Positions 17,401 through 26,331 of a stretch of DNA of 63,180 bases are shown one piece after another. Under the pieces are notes generated by a model. It was not told the origin of the DNA. It saw only the letters and a list, made by a program, of their open reading frames with translations, and made no database searches. A program made the position numbers and the translations under genes. This DNA comes from GCA-002784865 sp035646815 (GTDB lineage Bacteria > Patescibacteriota > Microgenomatia > Levybacterales > UBA12049). The first letter of the stretch is position 1. Each line of letters opens with the position of its first letter. The stretch spans positions 1 through 63,180 of the forward strand of contig DASRON010000014.1 of assembly GCA_035646815.1 (NCBI GenBank). The letters run 5' to 3'.

Positions 17401-17859
17401 ATGGGTGGACAAAGACTTGGAGAAATGGAAGTTTGGGCACTTGAAGCACATAGAGCAAGATATACTTTACAGGAAATGTTAACAATTAAATCAGATGATG
17501 TTGTTGGACGTGCTAAAGCTTTTGAAGCAATTGTTAAAGGAACTGATATCCCAACACCAAAAGTACCAGAATCATTTAAGGTACTTATTAAAGAGCTTCA
17601 GGCACTTGGTTTAAATGTTATACCTATTGAGGCAAAAATTGCTGATAAGGATGATGTGGTGGAAGAAAAAGTAGAAGAGAAAAAAGTGGATAAAGATAAA
17701 GATGTGGTGGAAGAAAAAGTAGAAGAGCAAGCAAAAGAACTTGCTGAAGAGCTTGGAGCAGGCAATGTAAACGCAGAGGAAAAAGGAGTACATATTGGAG
17801 AAGTTACAGAAGAGAATATTACACAAGAAGTAACAGATAAAAAGGAGGTAAAAGAGTAA
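14416..17859 (+). CDS. rpoB: RNA polymerase beta subunit
   Basis: An 1147-residue beta subunit that, with RpoC, forms the polymerase active centre. Family motifs are clear: RSPEGPNIGL near residue 445 (beside the rifampicin pocket) and RHGNKGVISKI near residue 853. The length is at the short end for the family. The C-terminus has a Lys/Glu-rich tail of about 70 residues after the usual end. The tail contains a duplicated DVVEEKVEE segment and is probably disordered. It is co-transcribed with rpoC, which starts two bases after the stop. Confidence 0.97.
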   Translation: MPKVDNKTNNNLRENWGKNYKLLPTLDLLATQKKSYQWFLDQGIAEVLQEISPIDDFTEKNWTMVLKDYRFGKISNTSGLCLTKGLTYDAPLYVNATLINKKTDSKLEQEVFLGDMPQMTDRGTFVVNGIERAVVSQLVRSPGVFFTANQDNVTGKTLHTAEIRPVHGSWLEFSTTRHETIMVKIDRRRKFPATTFLRAIGISSNDEIKQKFGELEADGETSYIANTLKKDDTGDSATALVEIFRKMHPGEPVVLDKVRESFNGMFFNSRRYDLGNVGRYKMNKKLKNVDGFIPAGEDIKTLALDDIVASIKYLIGLSRGKNGIDDIDSLSNRRVRCVGELVANTAFRIGALRLERSVKERMSLIQLDQPTSIAGLINARPIMASINEFFRTSQLSTILDQTNPLSEIDNLNRLTVMGTGGISRERAAFSIRDINSSQYGRICPIRSPEGPNIGLVTYLALYAKVNHFGFLETPYRRVIHEKKGKKTITRVTEELIYLDAEDERNYYITHTRVLEDDGTIVHVRVPARHKGDFIETDKENIEYIDIVPRQVVGSAASLIPFVSHDEANRALMGTHMQCQAVPLLKPKSPIVGTGMEKEISQVMNRVIRAPFDATVIFADANRVTIKGKGKKEEETYTIDSFKRTSQATAYTQKAMVVTGQKVKKGDLLIDGPASQNGELALGQNLIIAYTSFDGLGYEDAIVISDRLVKEDVLSSIHIEKYEAAVVETKLGPEETTRDIPNVSEEDLANLDEEGIVVVGSEVSSGDIIVGKIAPKGETELTAEERLLRAIFGEQAREVRDTSLRMPHGERGTVINVQILDRKKGDELEPGALRKIIVEVAQLRHVVVGDKLAGRHGNKGVISKILPEVDMPHLVDGTPVDIIISPVSVLARMNLGQLLEAHLGIAGYKLNDKYAIPVFEKIKEEKIIDALKRAGFPVNGKALLYDGRTGKSYDKPVVVGIEYMMKLIHMVEDKTHARSTGPYSLVTQQPLGGKAQMGGQRLGEMEVWALEAHRARYTLQEMLTIKSDDVVGRAKAFEAIVKGTDIPTPKVPESFKVLIKELQALGLNVIPIEAKIADKDDVVEEKVEEKKVDKDKDVVEEKVEEQAKELAEELGAGNVNAEEKGVHIGEVTEENITQEVTDKKEVKE
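17653..17727 (+). repeat. Direct repeat in the rpoB tail
   Basis: A 27-base unit at 17653-17679 recurs exactly at 17701-17727. It encodes the doubled DVVEEKVEE in the charged tail, consistent with a local duplication. Confidence 0.8.
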
Positions 17860-17861
17860 AA

Positions 17862-20800
17862 ATGAATAACGATCAAAATAAAAAATCAAAAGATTTAACA
17901 ATTTTAGATTTTAAGTCACTTAAAATTTTACTTGCTTCAAAAGAGGATATTTTAAACTGGTCTTATGGAGAAGTAACTAAGCCTGAAACTATTAACTATA
18001 GAACCTTAAGACCAGAAAAAGCTGGTCTTTTTGATGAAAGGATTTTTGGTCCAACTAAGGATTGGGAGTGTTATTGCGGAAAATATAAGAGAATAAGAAA
18101 TAGAGGAATAGTTTGTGATAAATGCGGAGTTGAGGTAACGCTTTCAAGGGTAAGACGCGAAAGAATGGGACACATTACTTTGGCTGCTCCTGTTGCTCAT
18201 GTTTGGTTTTTCAAAGGTCTTTCTTCTGCGTTACCTTTAATTTTGGATATGCAACAAAAAAGTCTTGAATCAGTTGTCTATTATGCTGCTTATCTTATAA
18301 CGGAAGTTGATGAAGAAAAGAAAAAGCAAAGTTTGGGTGATCTTTCTAAAAACATTGAAAAAAGAAAAGAAAATCTTAAAAAAGAAATTTTTGAAGAAGA
18401 AAAGAAAATCGATTTAGAAATTGAAGAAAAGAAGAAAGAATCAAAAAAGACAAAAGTAAAACCTGAACAAAAAGAACTAATTATTCAAGAGCTCAATCTT
18501 CAAAAAAGACAAAGAGTGGCAAGGCTTAATGATAGATTTGCTTCTGAGAGTAAAAAGGTAGACGAGATTGCAGATGCATTAGCAAGACTCATAAAAAGCC
18601 TTAAGGTAGGAAGTGTTTTATCAGAAGACGAATATTTTAAGATTCTTGAATATGATATTCCTGTATTCTTTACTATAAAAACAGGAACAGACGGACTTCT
18701 AGAGTTAATTAATAAACTTGATCTTAGTGAATTAATTATTTTGCTTCGAAAAGAAGCAGAAAAATCAAAAGGACAAAAGTATTTAAAGGTTATTAAAAGA
18801 TTAAGAATTATAGAGGTTATGAAAAAAGCAGGTATTTCTCCTGCAAATATTATCACAACTGTATTACCTGTTATTCCGCCTGATCTTCGTCCTATGGTTC
18901 AGCTTTCAGGAGGAAGATTTGCAACGTCAGATCTAAATGATCTTTACAGAAGAGTAATTAATAGAAATAACAGGCTTAAGCATTTAATTTCACTTGGTGC
19001 ACCTGAAATAATCTTAAGAAATGAAAAAAGAATGCTTCAGGAAGCAGTAGATTCTTTAATTGATGCTTCGCAAAGAGGATCTCAAACACTGTCATCTCCC
19101 TTAAGATCGCTTTCCGATATGCTTCGCGGTAAACAAGGAAGATTTAGACAAAATCTTCTTGGAAAAAGAGTTGATTATTCTGGAAGATCAGTTATTGTTG
19201 TTGGACCAGAGCTTAAGCTTTCTCAATGTGGACTTCCAAAAGAAATGGCTCTTGAAATGTTTAAGCCTTTTGTTTTAAGAGAGGTAATTGTTAGAGGTTA
19301 TGCCCCTAATATTAAGAGTGCAAAAAGATTTATTGAAAAAAGACCACCAGAAGTATTTGATATTTTAGAAGAAATTACTAAAAATCATCCGGTTTTACTT
19401 AATCGTGCACCAACTCTTCATAAATTGGGAATTCAGGCATTTTATCCAATTCTAATTGAAGGTGCGGCAATTTCTCTTCATCCTTGTGTTTGTTCAGGAT
19501 ATAATGCTGATTTTGATGGAGATCAAATGGCAGTGCATATTCCTCTTTCCCAAAAAGCTCAGGAAGAAGCAATTAGTCTTATGATGCCAAGTCATAATCT
19601 TTTAAAGCCTGCAGATGGAAGTCCAATTACTCTTCCAAATAAAGAAATGGCAGTTGGTATTTTTTACCTAACAACAATTGATGAATCATTAAGAACAGAA
19701 GATGTTAAAACTTTCTCAGGCTTTAACGAAGCCTACCTCGCTCATTTTTTTGAAAAAATAAAGCTAAGAGAACCTATTAAAATAAGAGTAAATGAGGAAA
19801 CCGTTGAAACTTCATTGGGAAGAATTATGTTTAATGAAAAACTTTCAGAAGAACTTGGTTTTATAAATGAACCAATTAAAGCATCTGGAATTAAAAAAAT
19901 TATTACTAAAGCAATTTCGCTTATTGAAGAAAGTGAAGTTGCAGATCTTATTGATGGAATAAAATCACTTGGTTTTTATGGAGCAACTGTTTCAGGAATT
20001 TCAGTATCAGTTTTTGATAATGAAGAAGTTTTAGAGAAAGATGAATTAGTTGAAGAAGCAGAAAAAAAGGTTGCAAAAATAGAACAAGATTATCAATCAG
20101 GACTTATTACAAATGAAGAAAAGAAAAGACTTTCAAACGAAGTTTGGTTAAAAACAACTGATAAGATTGCTGATCTTACTTGGAATAATTTAAAAGAAGA
20201 TAATGTTATAAAGACAATTATAGATTCAGAAGGTGCAAGAGCTGGAAAAGAACAGTTAAAACAATTATCAGCAATGAGAGGACTTATTCTTGACCCGCTT
20301 GGAAAAATAGTTGAACTTCCAATTAAGTCTAATTTTAGGGAAGGTCTTTCAATTTTTGAATACGTTGCTTCTGCGAGAGGATCAAGAAAAGGATTAACAG
20401 ATTCTGCTTTAAAGACTGCGAATGCAGGATACCTTACTAGAAGATTAGTTGATGTGTCACATGATGTAATCGTCAGAGAAGAAGATTGTGGAACAAAAGA
20501 AGGTGTACTCGTAGAAGCTAATGAACAAGGCAGAACAGCTACTTTTACGGATAGAATATTAGGAAGATTTTCTGCTATAAGAATAGTTTCTAAGAAAAAC
20601 AAAAAAGAGATTGTTAAAGCAGGAGAAGAAATTACGCAAGAAGAAGTAAATATGATTCTAAAAGACGAGATAGAAGAAGTTATTGTAAGATCTCCTTTGA
20701 CTTGTGAATTAAAATATGGAATTTGTGCTAAATGTTATGGAATTGACTTTAGTAATAAAAAAATTGTTGAAACAGGAGTTCCTGTTGGAGTTGTTGCTGC

Positions 20801-21581
20801 ACAATCCATCGGAGAACCGGGAACTCAGCTTACTATGCGTGTTAGACATTTTGGTGGAGTAGTAATGAGTGATGTAACACAAGGTTTACCAAGAGTGGAG
20901 GAACTTTTTGAGATGAGAACTCCAAAAAATCTTTCACCAATTTCAGAAGTTTCAGGAAAACTAAAGCTTGAGACAAATGACGATGGTCATGTTTTAAGAA
21001 TTAAGAATACTAGAGTAAAACCGATTGAAGAAAAAGAATACTTTATTCCTGCTTCTGCAACTCTAACAGTTAGTGATGGACAAGATATAACTGTTGGAAC
21101 ACAGCTTGCAGAAGGTTATCTTGATCCAAAAGAAGTTGTAAAGATAAACGGTTTAAAAGATGCACAAAGATATGTAATCAATGAAGCACAAAGCGTATAT
21201 GAATCTCAAGGAATTGTTATTAATGATAAGCATTTTGAAGTAATTTTAAGAAAAATGTCAGATAAGGTTGTTGTTGAAACAGTTGGAGATACTGCGCTTG
21301 TTCCAGGAGATTTTATTACTAAGGCAAAATTTGAAGAAATTAATTCTGAAATTTTATCTCAGGGTGGAGAACCAGCAACAGCAAGGCAAATATTATTAGG
21401 AATTACAAAATCATCTTTATTTTCAGATTCTTGGCTTTCAGCAGCATCTTTTCAGGAAACAACAAAAGTTTTAACAGAAGCAGCACTTGAAGGAGCAGTA
21501 GACAAATTAACAGGTCTTAAAGAAAACGTTATTATTGGTCGCCTCATTCCGGTTGAAGGAAAAAAAGTAGATGAGGTATAA
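17862..21581 (+). CDS. rpoC: RNA polymerase beta' subunit
   Basis: A 1239-residue beta' subunit. The N-terminal zinc site (CYCGKY...CDKC, about residues 70-88), the catalytic Mg-binding NADFDGDQM (about 547-555) and the second zinc site (CELKYGICAKCYG, about 946-958) are all present. Residues about 150-235 form an unusually long Lys/Glu-rich coiled coil in the position of a lineage-specific insertion. A strong ribosome site, AAGGAGG, lies inside the end of rpoB. The stop codon is part of the -10 box of the downstream rpsL promoter. Confidence 0.97.
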   Translation: MNNDQNKKSKDLTILDFKSLKILLASKEDILNWSYGEVTKPETINYRTLRPEKAGLFDERIFGPTKDWECYCGKYKRIRNRGIVCDKCGVEVTLSRVRRERMGHITLAAPVAHVWFFKGLSSALPLILDMQQKSLESVVYYAAYLITEVDEEKKKQSLGDLSKNIEKRKENLKKEIFEEEKKIDLEIEEKKKESKKTKVKPEQKELIIQELNLQKRQRVARLNDRFASESKKVDEIADALARLIKSLKVGSVLSEDEYFKILEYDIPVFFTIKTGTDGLLELINKLDLSELIILLRKEAEKSKGQKYLKVIKRLRIIEVMKKAGISPANIITTVLPVIPPDLRPMVQLSGGRFATSDLNDLYRRVINRNNRLKHLISLGAPEIILRNEKRMLQEAVDSLIDASQRGSQTLSSPLRSLSDMLRGKQGRFRQNLLGKRVDYSGRSVIVVGPELKLSQCGLPKEMALEMFKPFVLREVIVRGYAPNIKSAKRFIEKRPPEVFDILEEITKNHPVLLNRAPTLHKLGIQAFYPILIEGAAISLHPCVCSGYNADFDGDQMAVHIPLSQKAQEEAISLMMPSHNLLKPADGSPITLPNKEMAVGIFYLTTIDESLRTEDVKTFSGFNEAYLAHFFEKIKLREPIKIRVNEETVETSLGRIMFNEKLSEELGFINEPIKASGIKKIITKAISLIEESEVADLIDGIKSLGFYGATVSGISVSVFDNEEVLEKDELVEEAEKKVAKIEQDYQSGLITNEEKKRLSNEVWLKTTDKIADLTWNNLKEDNVIKTIIDSEGARAGKEQLKQLSAMRGLILDPLGKIVELPIKSNFREGLSIFEYVASARGSRKGLTDSALKTANAGYLTRRLVDVSHDVIVREEDCGTKEGVLVEANEQGRTATFTDRILGRFSAIRIVSKKNKKEIVKAGEEITQEEVNMILKDEIEEVIVRSPLTCELKYGICAKCYGIDFSNKKIVETGVPVGVVAAQSIGEPGTQLTMRVRHFGGVVMSDVTQGLPRVEELFEMRTPKNLSPISEVSGKLKLETNDDGHVLRIKNTRVKPIEEKEYFIPASATLTVSDGQDITVGTQLAEGYLDPKEVVKINGLKDAQRYVINEAQSVYESQGIVINDKHFEVILRKMSDKVVVETVGDTALVPGDFITKAKFEEINSEILSQGGEPATARQILLGITKSSLFSDSWLSAASFQETTKVLTEAALEGAVDKLTGLKENVIIGRLIPVEGKKVDEV

Positions 21582-21582
21582 T
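21553..21582 (+). promoter_or_regulatory. rpsL-rpsG promoter
   Basis: TTGAAG at 21553-21558, an 18-base spacer and TATAAT at 21577-21582, overlapping the rpoC stop codon. It leaves a leader of roughly 18 bases before the rpsL ATG. Confidence 0.6.
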
Positions 21583-21606
21583 ACAGTACATTTTAAATAA
21601 ATAATT

Positions 21607-22089
21607 ATGCCAACGTTATCACAATTAGCAAAAAAAGGAAGAATAAAAAAAGGGAAAAAAACGCGCTCAAATGCATTGCGTCGTCTTTTTAATGCAAAAG
21701 ACAGAGAATACAAAAATCTTGCTGCTCCACAAAAAAGAGGAGTTGTTACTTTGGTAAAAACAATGACTCCAAAAAAACCTAATTCTGCTTTAAGAAAAGT
21801 AGCAAGAGTAAAGCTTTCAAATAAGATGGAAGTAACAGCGTATATTCAAGGAGTAGGACATTCTCTTTCAGAGCACGGAATTGTTCTAGTAAGAGGAGGA
21901 AGAGTGAAAGATTTACCAGGTGTGAAATATCATATTGTAAGAGGAAAATTTGATTTAGCAGGAGTAGAAGGAAGGAAAACTTCAAGAAGTAAATATGGAA
22001 CAAAAAGTGGAGGAGCAAAAAGTAAAACCAGTAGCGCTCCTGCACAACCAGTAGCGCCCGTAGAGCAACCAGCAGCTCCTGCGCAGTAA
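21607..22089 (+). CDS. rpsL: 30S ribosomal protein S12
   Basis: A 160-residue S12 that forms part of the decoding centre. Core motifs are PKKPNSALRKVARV, with the lysine linked to streptomycin response, and GRVKDLPGVKYH. After the usual end it has about 27 extra residues: a Ser/Lys stretch and then an Ala/Pro/Gln-rich tail. rpsG follows after five bases. Confidence 0.96.
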   Translation: MPTLSQLAKKGRIKKGKKTRSNALRRLFNAKDREYKNLAAPQKRGVVTLVKTMTPKKPNSALRKVARVKLSNKMEVTAYIQGVGHSLSEHGIVLVRGGRVKDLPGVKYHIVRGKFDLAGVEGRKTSRSKYGTKSGGAKSKTSSAPAQPVAPVEQPAAPAQ

Positions 22090-22094
22090 AATAT

Positions 22095-22568
22095 ATGAGA
22101 CATAAAAAAACAGAAAAAAGAAAAATTCCAGCAGATAAACTTTACAATAATCTTTTGGTAGCAAAATTTATCAATAAACTCATGAGAGATGGTAAGAAAA
22201 CTGTTGCTGAGAAAAATCTTTATAAAGCATTTAATCTTTTGGAAAAAGAGGGAAAAAACGCGTTAGAGATATTTGAAAAAGCGGTTCAAAATGTTGGACC
22301 TAGACAAGAAGTTAAGGCGAAAAGAATAGGAGGAGCTTCGTATCAAGTGCCAATGGATGTTAGAGGAGAAAGAAGAATTTCGCTATCTATTCGTTGGATA
22401 ATTGAAGCAGCAAGGGCAAGATCAAACAAGGAATATCATACATTTGCAGAGAAATTAGCAGTAGAGCTTAAAGATGCTGTAGAAAATCAAGGAGCAGCAA
22501 TTAAGAAAAGAGATACGGCTCATCGAATGGCCGAAGCAAACCGCGCATTTAGCCACTTTAGATTTTAA
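22095..22568 (+). CDS. rpsG: 30S ribosomal protein S7
   Basis: A 157-residue S7, the 16S rRNA 3' domain assembly initiator. Motifs include NLLVAKFINKLMRDGKKTVA near the start, VGPRQEVKAKRIGGASYQVP in the middle and KKRDTAHRMAEANRAF near the end. It is downstream of rpsL in the usual str order, but fusA is separated from it by an unknown gene and its own promoter. Confidence 0.96.
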   Translation: MRHKKTEKRKIPADKLYNNLLVAKFINKLMRDGKKTVAEKNLYKAFNLLEKEGKNALEIFEKAVQNVGPRQEVKAKRIGGASYQVPMDVRGERRISLSIRWIIEAARARSNKEYHTFAEKLAVELKDAVENQGAAIKKRDTAHRMAEANRAFSHFRF

Positions 22569-22596
22569 TACAGGGTTTCTTCCTGATAAGCTTACT

Positions 22597-22932
22597 ATGA
22601 GAAATTCTGAAGCAATACAATTACCTATCGTTTGTGGAATAAAACCTGAAAATCTAACTGATATTGTTGTTGTTAACGTTAAGGAGATTTGGGCTGATGT
22701 TACAGGGTCTAAAATTCAAAATCATTGGATATTTCATGAAGCTAGGATTAAAACAGAACTATATTACGGAAGAGATGGACTTGCGGTAACTTTTGGTACA
22801 AAAAGAGGTGTTATGAAATTATCGGTTAAGAAAGATGGGGGGCTTTTTGTTTTTAACTTAGATACCATGAAAGAAGAAAAACCGATTAATTTACACTCGT
22901 TTTATGCTGAAATTGAACAACAATTTAATTAA
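22597..22932 (+). CDS. Hypothetical protein, 111 residues
   Basis: A soluble alpha/beta-looking protein, starting MRNSEAIQLPIVCGIKPENL. It has several alternating hydrophobic strands and no membrane segment or recognisable motif. It lies between rpsG and fusA, in a place normally empty in the str operon. No ribosome site is obvious, and a TAAGCT four bases upstream might be a weak -10. I do not recognise the family. Confidence 0.6.
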   Translation: MRNSEAIQLPIVCGIKPENLTDIVVVNVKEIWADVTGSKIQNHWIFHEARIKTELYYGRDGLAVTFGTKRGVMKLSVKKDGGLFVFNLDTMKEEKPINLHSFYAEIEQQFN

Positions 22933-23006
22933 AGACTTACTAAAGCTTTAAGGGAGCAAGGGATTTTGCAACAGACTGTTTGTTCTTAATAAATTTAAAG
23001 TCTCAA

Positions 23007-23036
23007 TTTACAATCAGCTTGAATTTATGGTATACT
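23007..23036 (+). promoter_or_regulatory. fusA promoter
   Basis: TTTACA at 23007-23012, an 18-base spacer and TATACT at 23031-23036. The predicted start point is near 23043, directly before a hairpin. Confidence 0.65.
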
Positions 23037-23044
23037 ACGCTTTA

Positions 23045-23074
23045 GCTTCCTTTGAAAGGGGGAAGTGTTTTTTT
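23045..23074 (+). terminator. Terminator-like hairpin at the 5' end of the fusA transcript
   Basis: CTTCCTTT (23046-23053), a GAAA tetraloop and GGGGGAAG (23058-23065) form an eight-pair stem with some G-U pairs. A run of seven T (23068-23074) follows. It sits between the promoter and the ATG at 23090, so it would act as an attenuator or as a 5' stability element rather than as an end-of-gene terminator. Confidence 0.6.
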
Positions 23075-23089
23075 GACTTAAATTAAAAT

Positions 23090-25198
23090 ATGGCAGAAGC
23101 AACAAATAGAGATTATACGCTAGATAAAATTAGAAACATAGGAATAATTGCGCATATTGACGCAGGTAAAACCACGACTACTGAACGTATTCTTTTTTAT
23201 ACAGGAAGAACATATAAAATAGGAGATATTGATGAAGGGAATACTCAAATGGACTGGATGGATCAGGAAAAAGAGCGTGGCATTACTATTGTTTCTGCTG
23301 CAACTACTGCTTTTTGGAAGGATCACAGAATAAATATTATTGATACTCCAGGACATGTTGATTTTACTGCAGAAGTTGAAAGATCCCTCCGTGTTTTAGA
23401 CGGTGGTATTACTGTGCTTGATGCAGAAGAAGGTGTTCAATCTCAGTCAGAAACTGTTTGGAGACAGGCAGATAAATATAAAGTTCCAAGAATCTGTTTT
23501 GTAAACAAAATGGATAAACTTGGTGCAAATTTTTTGGCAACAATAAAATCAATTGAAGACAGACTTGGTGCAAATCCAGCAATAATGGTAATTCCTATTG
23601 GAGTAGAATCTACTTTTAAAGGAACTGTTGATCTTTTAACCAGAAAAGCTTTAATCTGGGGATCTGATAAGCTTGGTGCAGAATTTGAAGTATCAGATGA
23701 AATCCCTGAAGAATTAAGAGAACAGGTAGAAAAATATAGACATGAATTAGTTGAGAAAATTGCTGAAAATGATGATACATTAATGGAGAAATATCTAAAT
23801 GGAGAAGAGCTTTCTTTGGAAGAGTTAAAACAAGGACTTAGAAAAGCAGTTATTGCTTATAAGCTTGTTCCAATTTACGCAGGATCATCTTTAAGAAATA
23901 AAGGTGTTCAGCCACTTCTTGACGCAGTAATTGATTATCTTCCATCTCCTTTAGACGTTGGAGCTGTAAAAGGAGTTAATCCAAAAACAGAAAAAGAAGA
24001 ATTAAGAAAACCTGAGTTTGACGAACCCTTTGCAGGTCTCTCTTTTAAAATTCAAATTGATCCCCATGTTGGTAAATTAACTTATTTCAGAGTTTATTCA
24101 GGAAAAGTTGCAGCAGGTTCATATATTTATAACGCAAATAGAGATAATCGGGAAAGAGTAGGAAGAATTCTTTTAATGCATGCAAATCATAGAGAAGAAG
24201 TTAAAGAAGCATTTGCAGGAGAAATAGTTGCCTTAGTAGGTCTTAAAGAAACTGGAACAGGAGATACTCTTTGTGAAGAAAAAAATCCTATTGTTTTGGA
24301 GCAGATTACTTTTCCAGAACCAGTTATTTCTTTGGCAATTGAACCAAAAACAAAAATAGATCAAGAAAAACTTGGTTTTGCTCTAAAAAGACTTTCTGAG
24401 GAAGATCCAACTTTTAGAATTAAAACAAATCACGAAACAGGCCAAACCATTATTTCCGGAATGGGAGAGTTACAACTTGAAATTATGGTTGACAGAATGA
24501 AAAGAGAATTTAATGTTATGGCAAATGTTGGTGCCCCCCAGGTTGCATACAAGGAAACAATTAAAGGATTAGCAGAAGGTGAGGGTAAATATATTAAACA
24601 ATCTGGAGGAAGAGGGCAATACGGACATTGCTTTCTTAGAGTTGAGCCAAAAGCAAGAGGAGAAGGCTATGAGTTTATTAACGCAATTAAAGGAGGAGCA
24701 ATTCCTGCAGAGTTTATAACCTCTATTCAAAAAGGTGTTAAAGAAACAATGGAGAACGGAATTTTACTTGGTTACCCAATGGTTGATATGAGTGTAACAG
24801 TTTATGATGGATCCTTTCATGAAGTTGATTCTTCAGATGTCGCTTTTAAAATAGCAGCAAGTCAGGCTCTCCAGACAGCTTGTAGAAAAGCAGAAATTGT
24901 CTTACTTGAGCCGATTATGAAGGTTGAAGTTACAACCCCAGGAGAATTTATGGGAGATATTATAGGAGATTTGTCGGCAAAAAGAGCACAAATTATGGGA
25001 ACAGAAGAGAGGGGAAAAGCAACAGTAATTTTATCAACAGTTCCTTTAGAAGAACTATCAGGCTATGCAACGATAATTCGTTCAATGTCACAAGGAAGAG
25101 CAAGTTATTATATGGAACCTTCTCGTTATGAAGAAGTTCCGCAAAACATTATTTCGCAAATGCTTGCGAAATCTACGTTTACAGGAAGAATTGAGTAA
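23090..25198 (+). CDS. fusA: Elongation factor G
   Basis: A 702-residue translational GTPase that drives ribosome translocation. The G1 motif is AHIDAGKTT (about residues 20-28); the switch region RGITIVSAATT, G3 DTPGHVDF and G4 NKMDKLG follow. Domains II-V are complete through the family C-terminus (YATIIRSMSQGRASYYMEPS). It has its own promoter and a hairpin leader, separate from rpsL-rpsG. Confidence 0.97.
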   Translation: MAEATNRDYTLDKIRNIGIIAHIDAGKTTTTERILFYTGRTYKIGDIDEGNTQMDWMDQEKERGITIVSAATTAFWKDHRINIIDTPGHVDFTAEVERSLRVLDGGITVLDAEEGVQSQSETVWRQADKYKVPRICFVNKMDKLGANFLATIKSIEDRLGANPAIMVIPIGVESTFKGTVDLLTRKALIWGSDKLGAEFEVSDEIPEELREQVEKYRHELVEKIAENDDTLMEKYLNGEELSLEELKQGLRKAVIAYKLVPIYAGSSLRNKGVQPLLDAVIDYLPSPLDVGAVKGVNPKTEKEELRKPEFDEPFAGLSFKIQIDPHVGKLTYFRVYSGKVAAGSYIYNANRDNRERVGRILLMHANHREEVKEAFAGEIVALVGLKETGTGDTLCEEKNPIVLEQITFPEPVISLAIEPKTKIDQEKLGFALKRLSEEDPTFRIKTNHETGQTIISGMGELQLEIMVDRMKREFNVMANVGAPQVAYKETIKGLAEGEGKYIKQSGGRGQYGHCFLRVEPKARGEGYEFINAIKGGAIPAEFITSIQKGVKETMENGILLGYPMVDMSVTVYDGSFHEVDSSDVAFKIAASQALQTACRKAEIVLLEPIMKVEVTTPGEFMGDIIGDLSAKRAQIMGTEERGKATVILSTVPLEELSGYATIIRSMSQGRASYYMEPSRYEEVPQNIISQMLAKSTFTGRIE

Positions 25199-25228
25199 GT
25201 CCACCTCAATAAATACATAAAATTTACT

Positions 25229-25744
25229 ATGATTGAAACAGCAATAAAAGGATCACTTAAAGATTATTGGGGAGATAAACCGGAAACAGTTTCTGGTGTA
25301 ATCTTTGAAAAAGGATCTGATTGGGACGTAGAAACAGATGCTCGTTTTTTTCTAGAGGAATTTAATGGACCAAATTATCAAGAATTATGGGAAAAAAGAT
25401 ATGCAAATGAGAAAGTTTTAATTGAACAGATAGTAGAGCCCGAAGGTCCATTAGTGTGGCACAATGTAAGAGATTATTTAAATATTGCTCAAGGAATGGG
25501 AATAAAATTAACAGAAAAGACATTAGAAGCGGCAGTAACAAGTAAATCCATGCATGTTGCAAGAAAGGCAGCGGAATTTCCCTTAACTGTTTTACAAATG
25601 ACTTATCTTTTGGTAAGACCTGAAATAACGGTATACGATACAAAGGAAATTATAGGAATGCAATTAAATGTTGGGAATAACATGGACAGCATAAATAGAG
25701 CAGCAAGACTTGCAACAAAGGCAAGAGCGACAGTAAGTAAATAA
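25229..25744 (+). CDS. Hypothetical protein, 171 residues
   Basis: A soluble, mostly helical protein starting MIETAIKGSLKDYWG, with no signal peptide, membrane helix or known motif. A TAAAAT box at 25218-25223 ends five bases before the ATG, which suggests a leaderless transcript. It is the first of three consecutive unknown genes between fusA and maf. I do not recognise it. Confidence 0.65.
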   Translation: MIETAIKGSLKDYWGDKPETVSGVIFEKGSDWDVETDARFFLEEFNGPNYQELWEKRYANEKVLIEQIVEPEGPLVWHNVRDYLNIAQGMGIKLTEKTLEAAVTSKSMHVARKAAEFPLTVLQMTYLLVRPEITVYDTKEIIGMQLNVGNNMDSINRAARLATKARATVSK

Positions 25745-25755
25745 GCTTAATAAAT

Positions 25756-26283
25756 ATGAACTTGCAAGAAACACTAAGAATTTACGATTGGAAGAGAGAA
25801 GAAGATTTTTCAAGAGGTTTTCATAGTGATGCTACAAGGGCAGCGTATTACTTAATACAAGAAAGACAAATACTTCAAGAATTAAACGGTAAAAAGAAAA
25901 ATGAAAAAGATCTTCTACTTCAAGCTGAACAAAACGTAACCTTTATACGAGGCCTATCAGGCATGGTGAGAAACTTTTTTACAAATCCTTCAAACTTTAA
26001 AGATAGAACGATTGAAATAGCACGTAATGGAGATTCTTTTATTAGTTATGGTAACCATGGATTACATAAAGCACAAAGCTACGGTCTATTTTATTTTAAA
26101 AATTCACTTTCAGAGCCTCATGGAGTTATAGATCAGTTGTTAAGTGCTTTATGGAATGGTGATCCAGAAGGAAAATTTGAGCAAGATAAAAAACTTGTTA
26201 AAAAACTTGGTTCTTGTTCAAAAGTTAAACTTCTTGATAGATTTATTGGAACAATTAGGCCTTATGCCCGTTCAAAAAGATAA
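25756..26283 (+). CDS. Hypothetical protein, 175 residues
   Basis: A soluble helical protein starting MNLQETLRIYDWKRE, with a basic C-terminus (RPYARSKR). It has no signal, no membrane segment and no family motif that I recognise. It follows the previous unknown gene by 11 bases and probably shares its transcript. Confidence 0.65.
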   Translation: MNLQETLRIYDWKREEDFSRGFHSDATRAAYYLIQERQILQELNGKKKNEKDLLLQAEQNVTFIRGLSGMVRNFFTNPSNFKDRTIEIARNGDSFISYGNHGLHKAQSYGLFYFKNSLSEPHGVIDQLLSALWNGDPEGKFEQDKKLVKKLGSCSKVKLLDRFIGTIRPYARSKR

Positions 26284-26287
26284 TAAT

Positions 26288-26324
26288 AAGTCTTGTTGAC
26301 TTTTTAAGACTTCAAAAGTATCAT
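26288..26324 (+). promoter_or_regulatory. Promoter with overlapping palindrome, gene at 26332
   Basis: TTGACT (26296-26301), a 17-base spacer and TATCAT (26319-26324); the ATG at 26332 is seven bases downstream. An inverted repeat, AAGTCTT/AAGACTT, flanks and overlaps the -35 box and could be an operator. Confidence 0.55.
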
Positions 26325-26331
26325 TTCTTTT

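Noticed and set aside
17598..17901. Minus-strand Ser/Phe-rich ORFs
   Set aside because: They are mirror images of the Lys/Glu-rich rpoB tail; the composition follows from the antisense of GAA/AAA codons.
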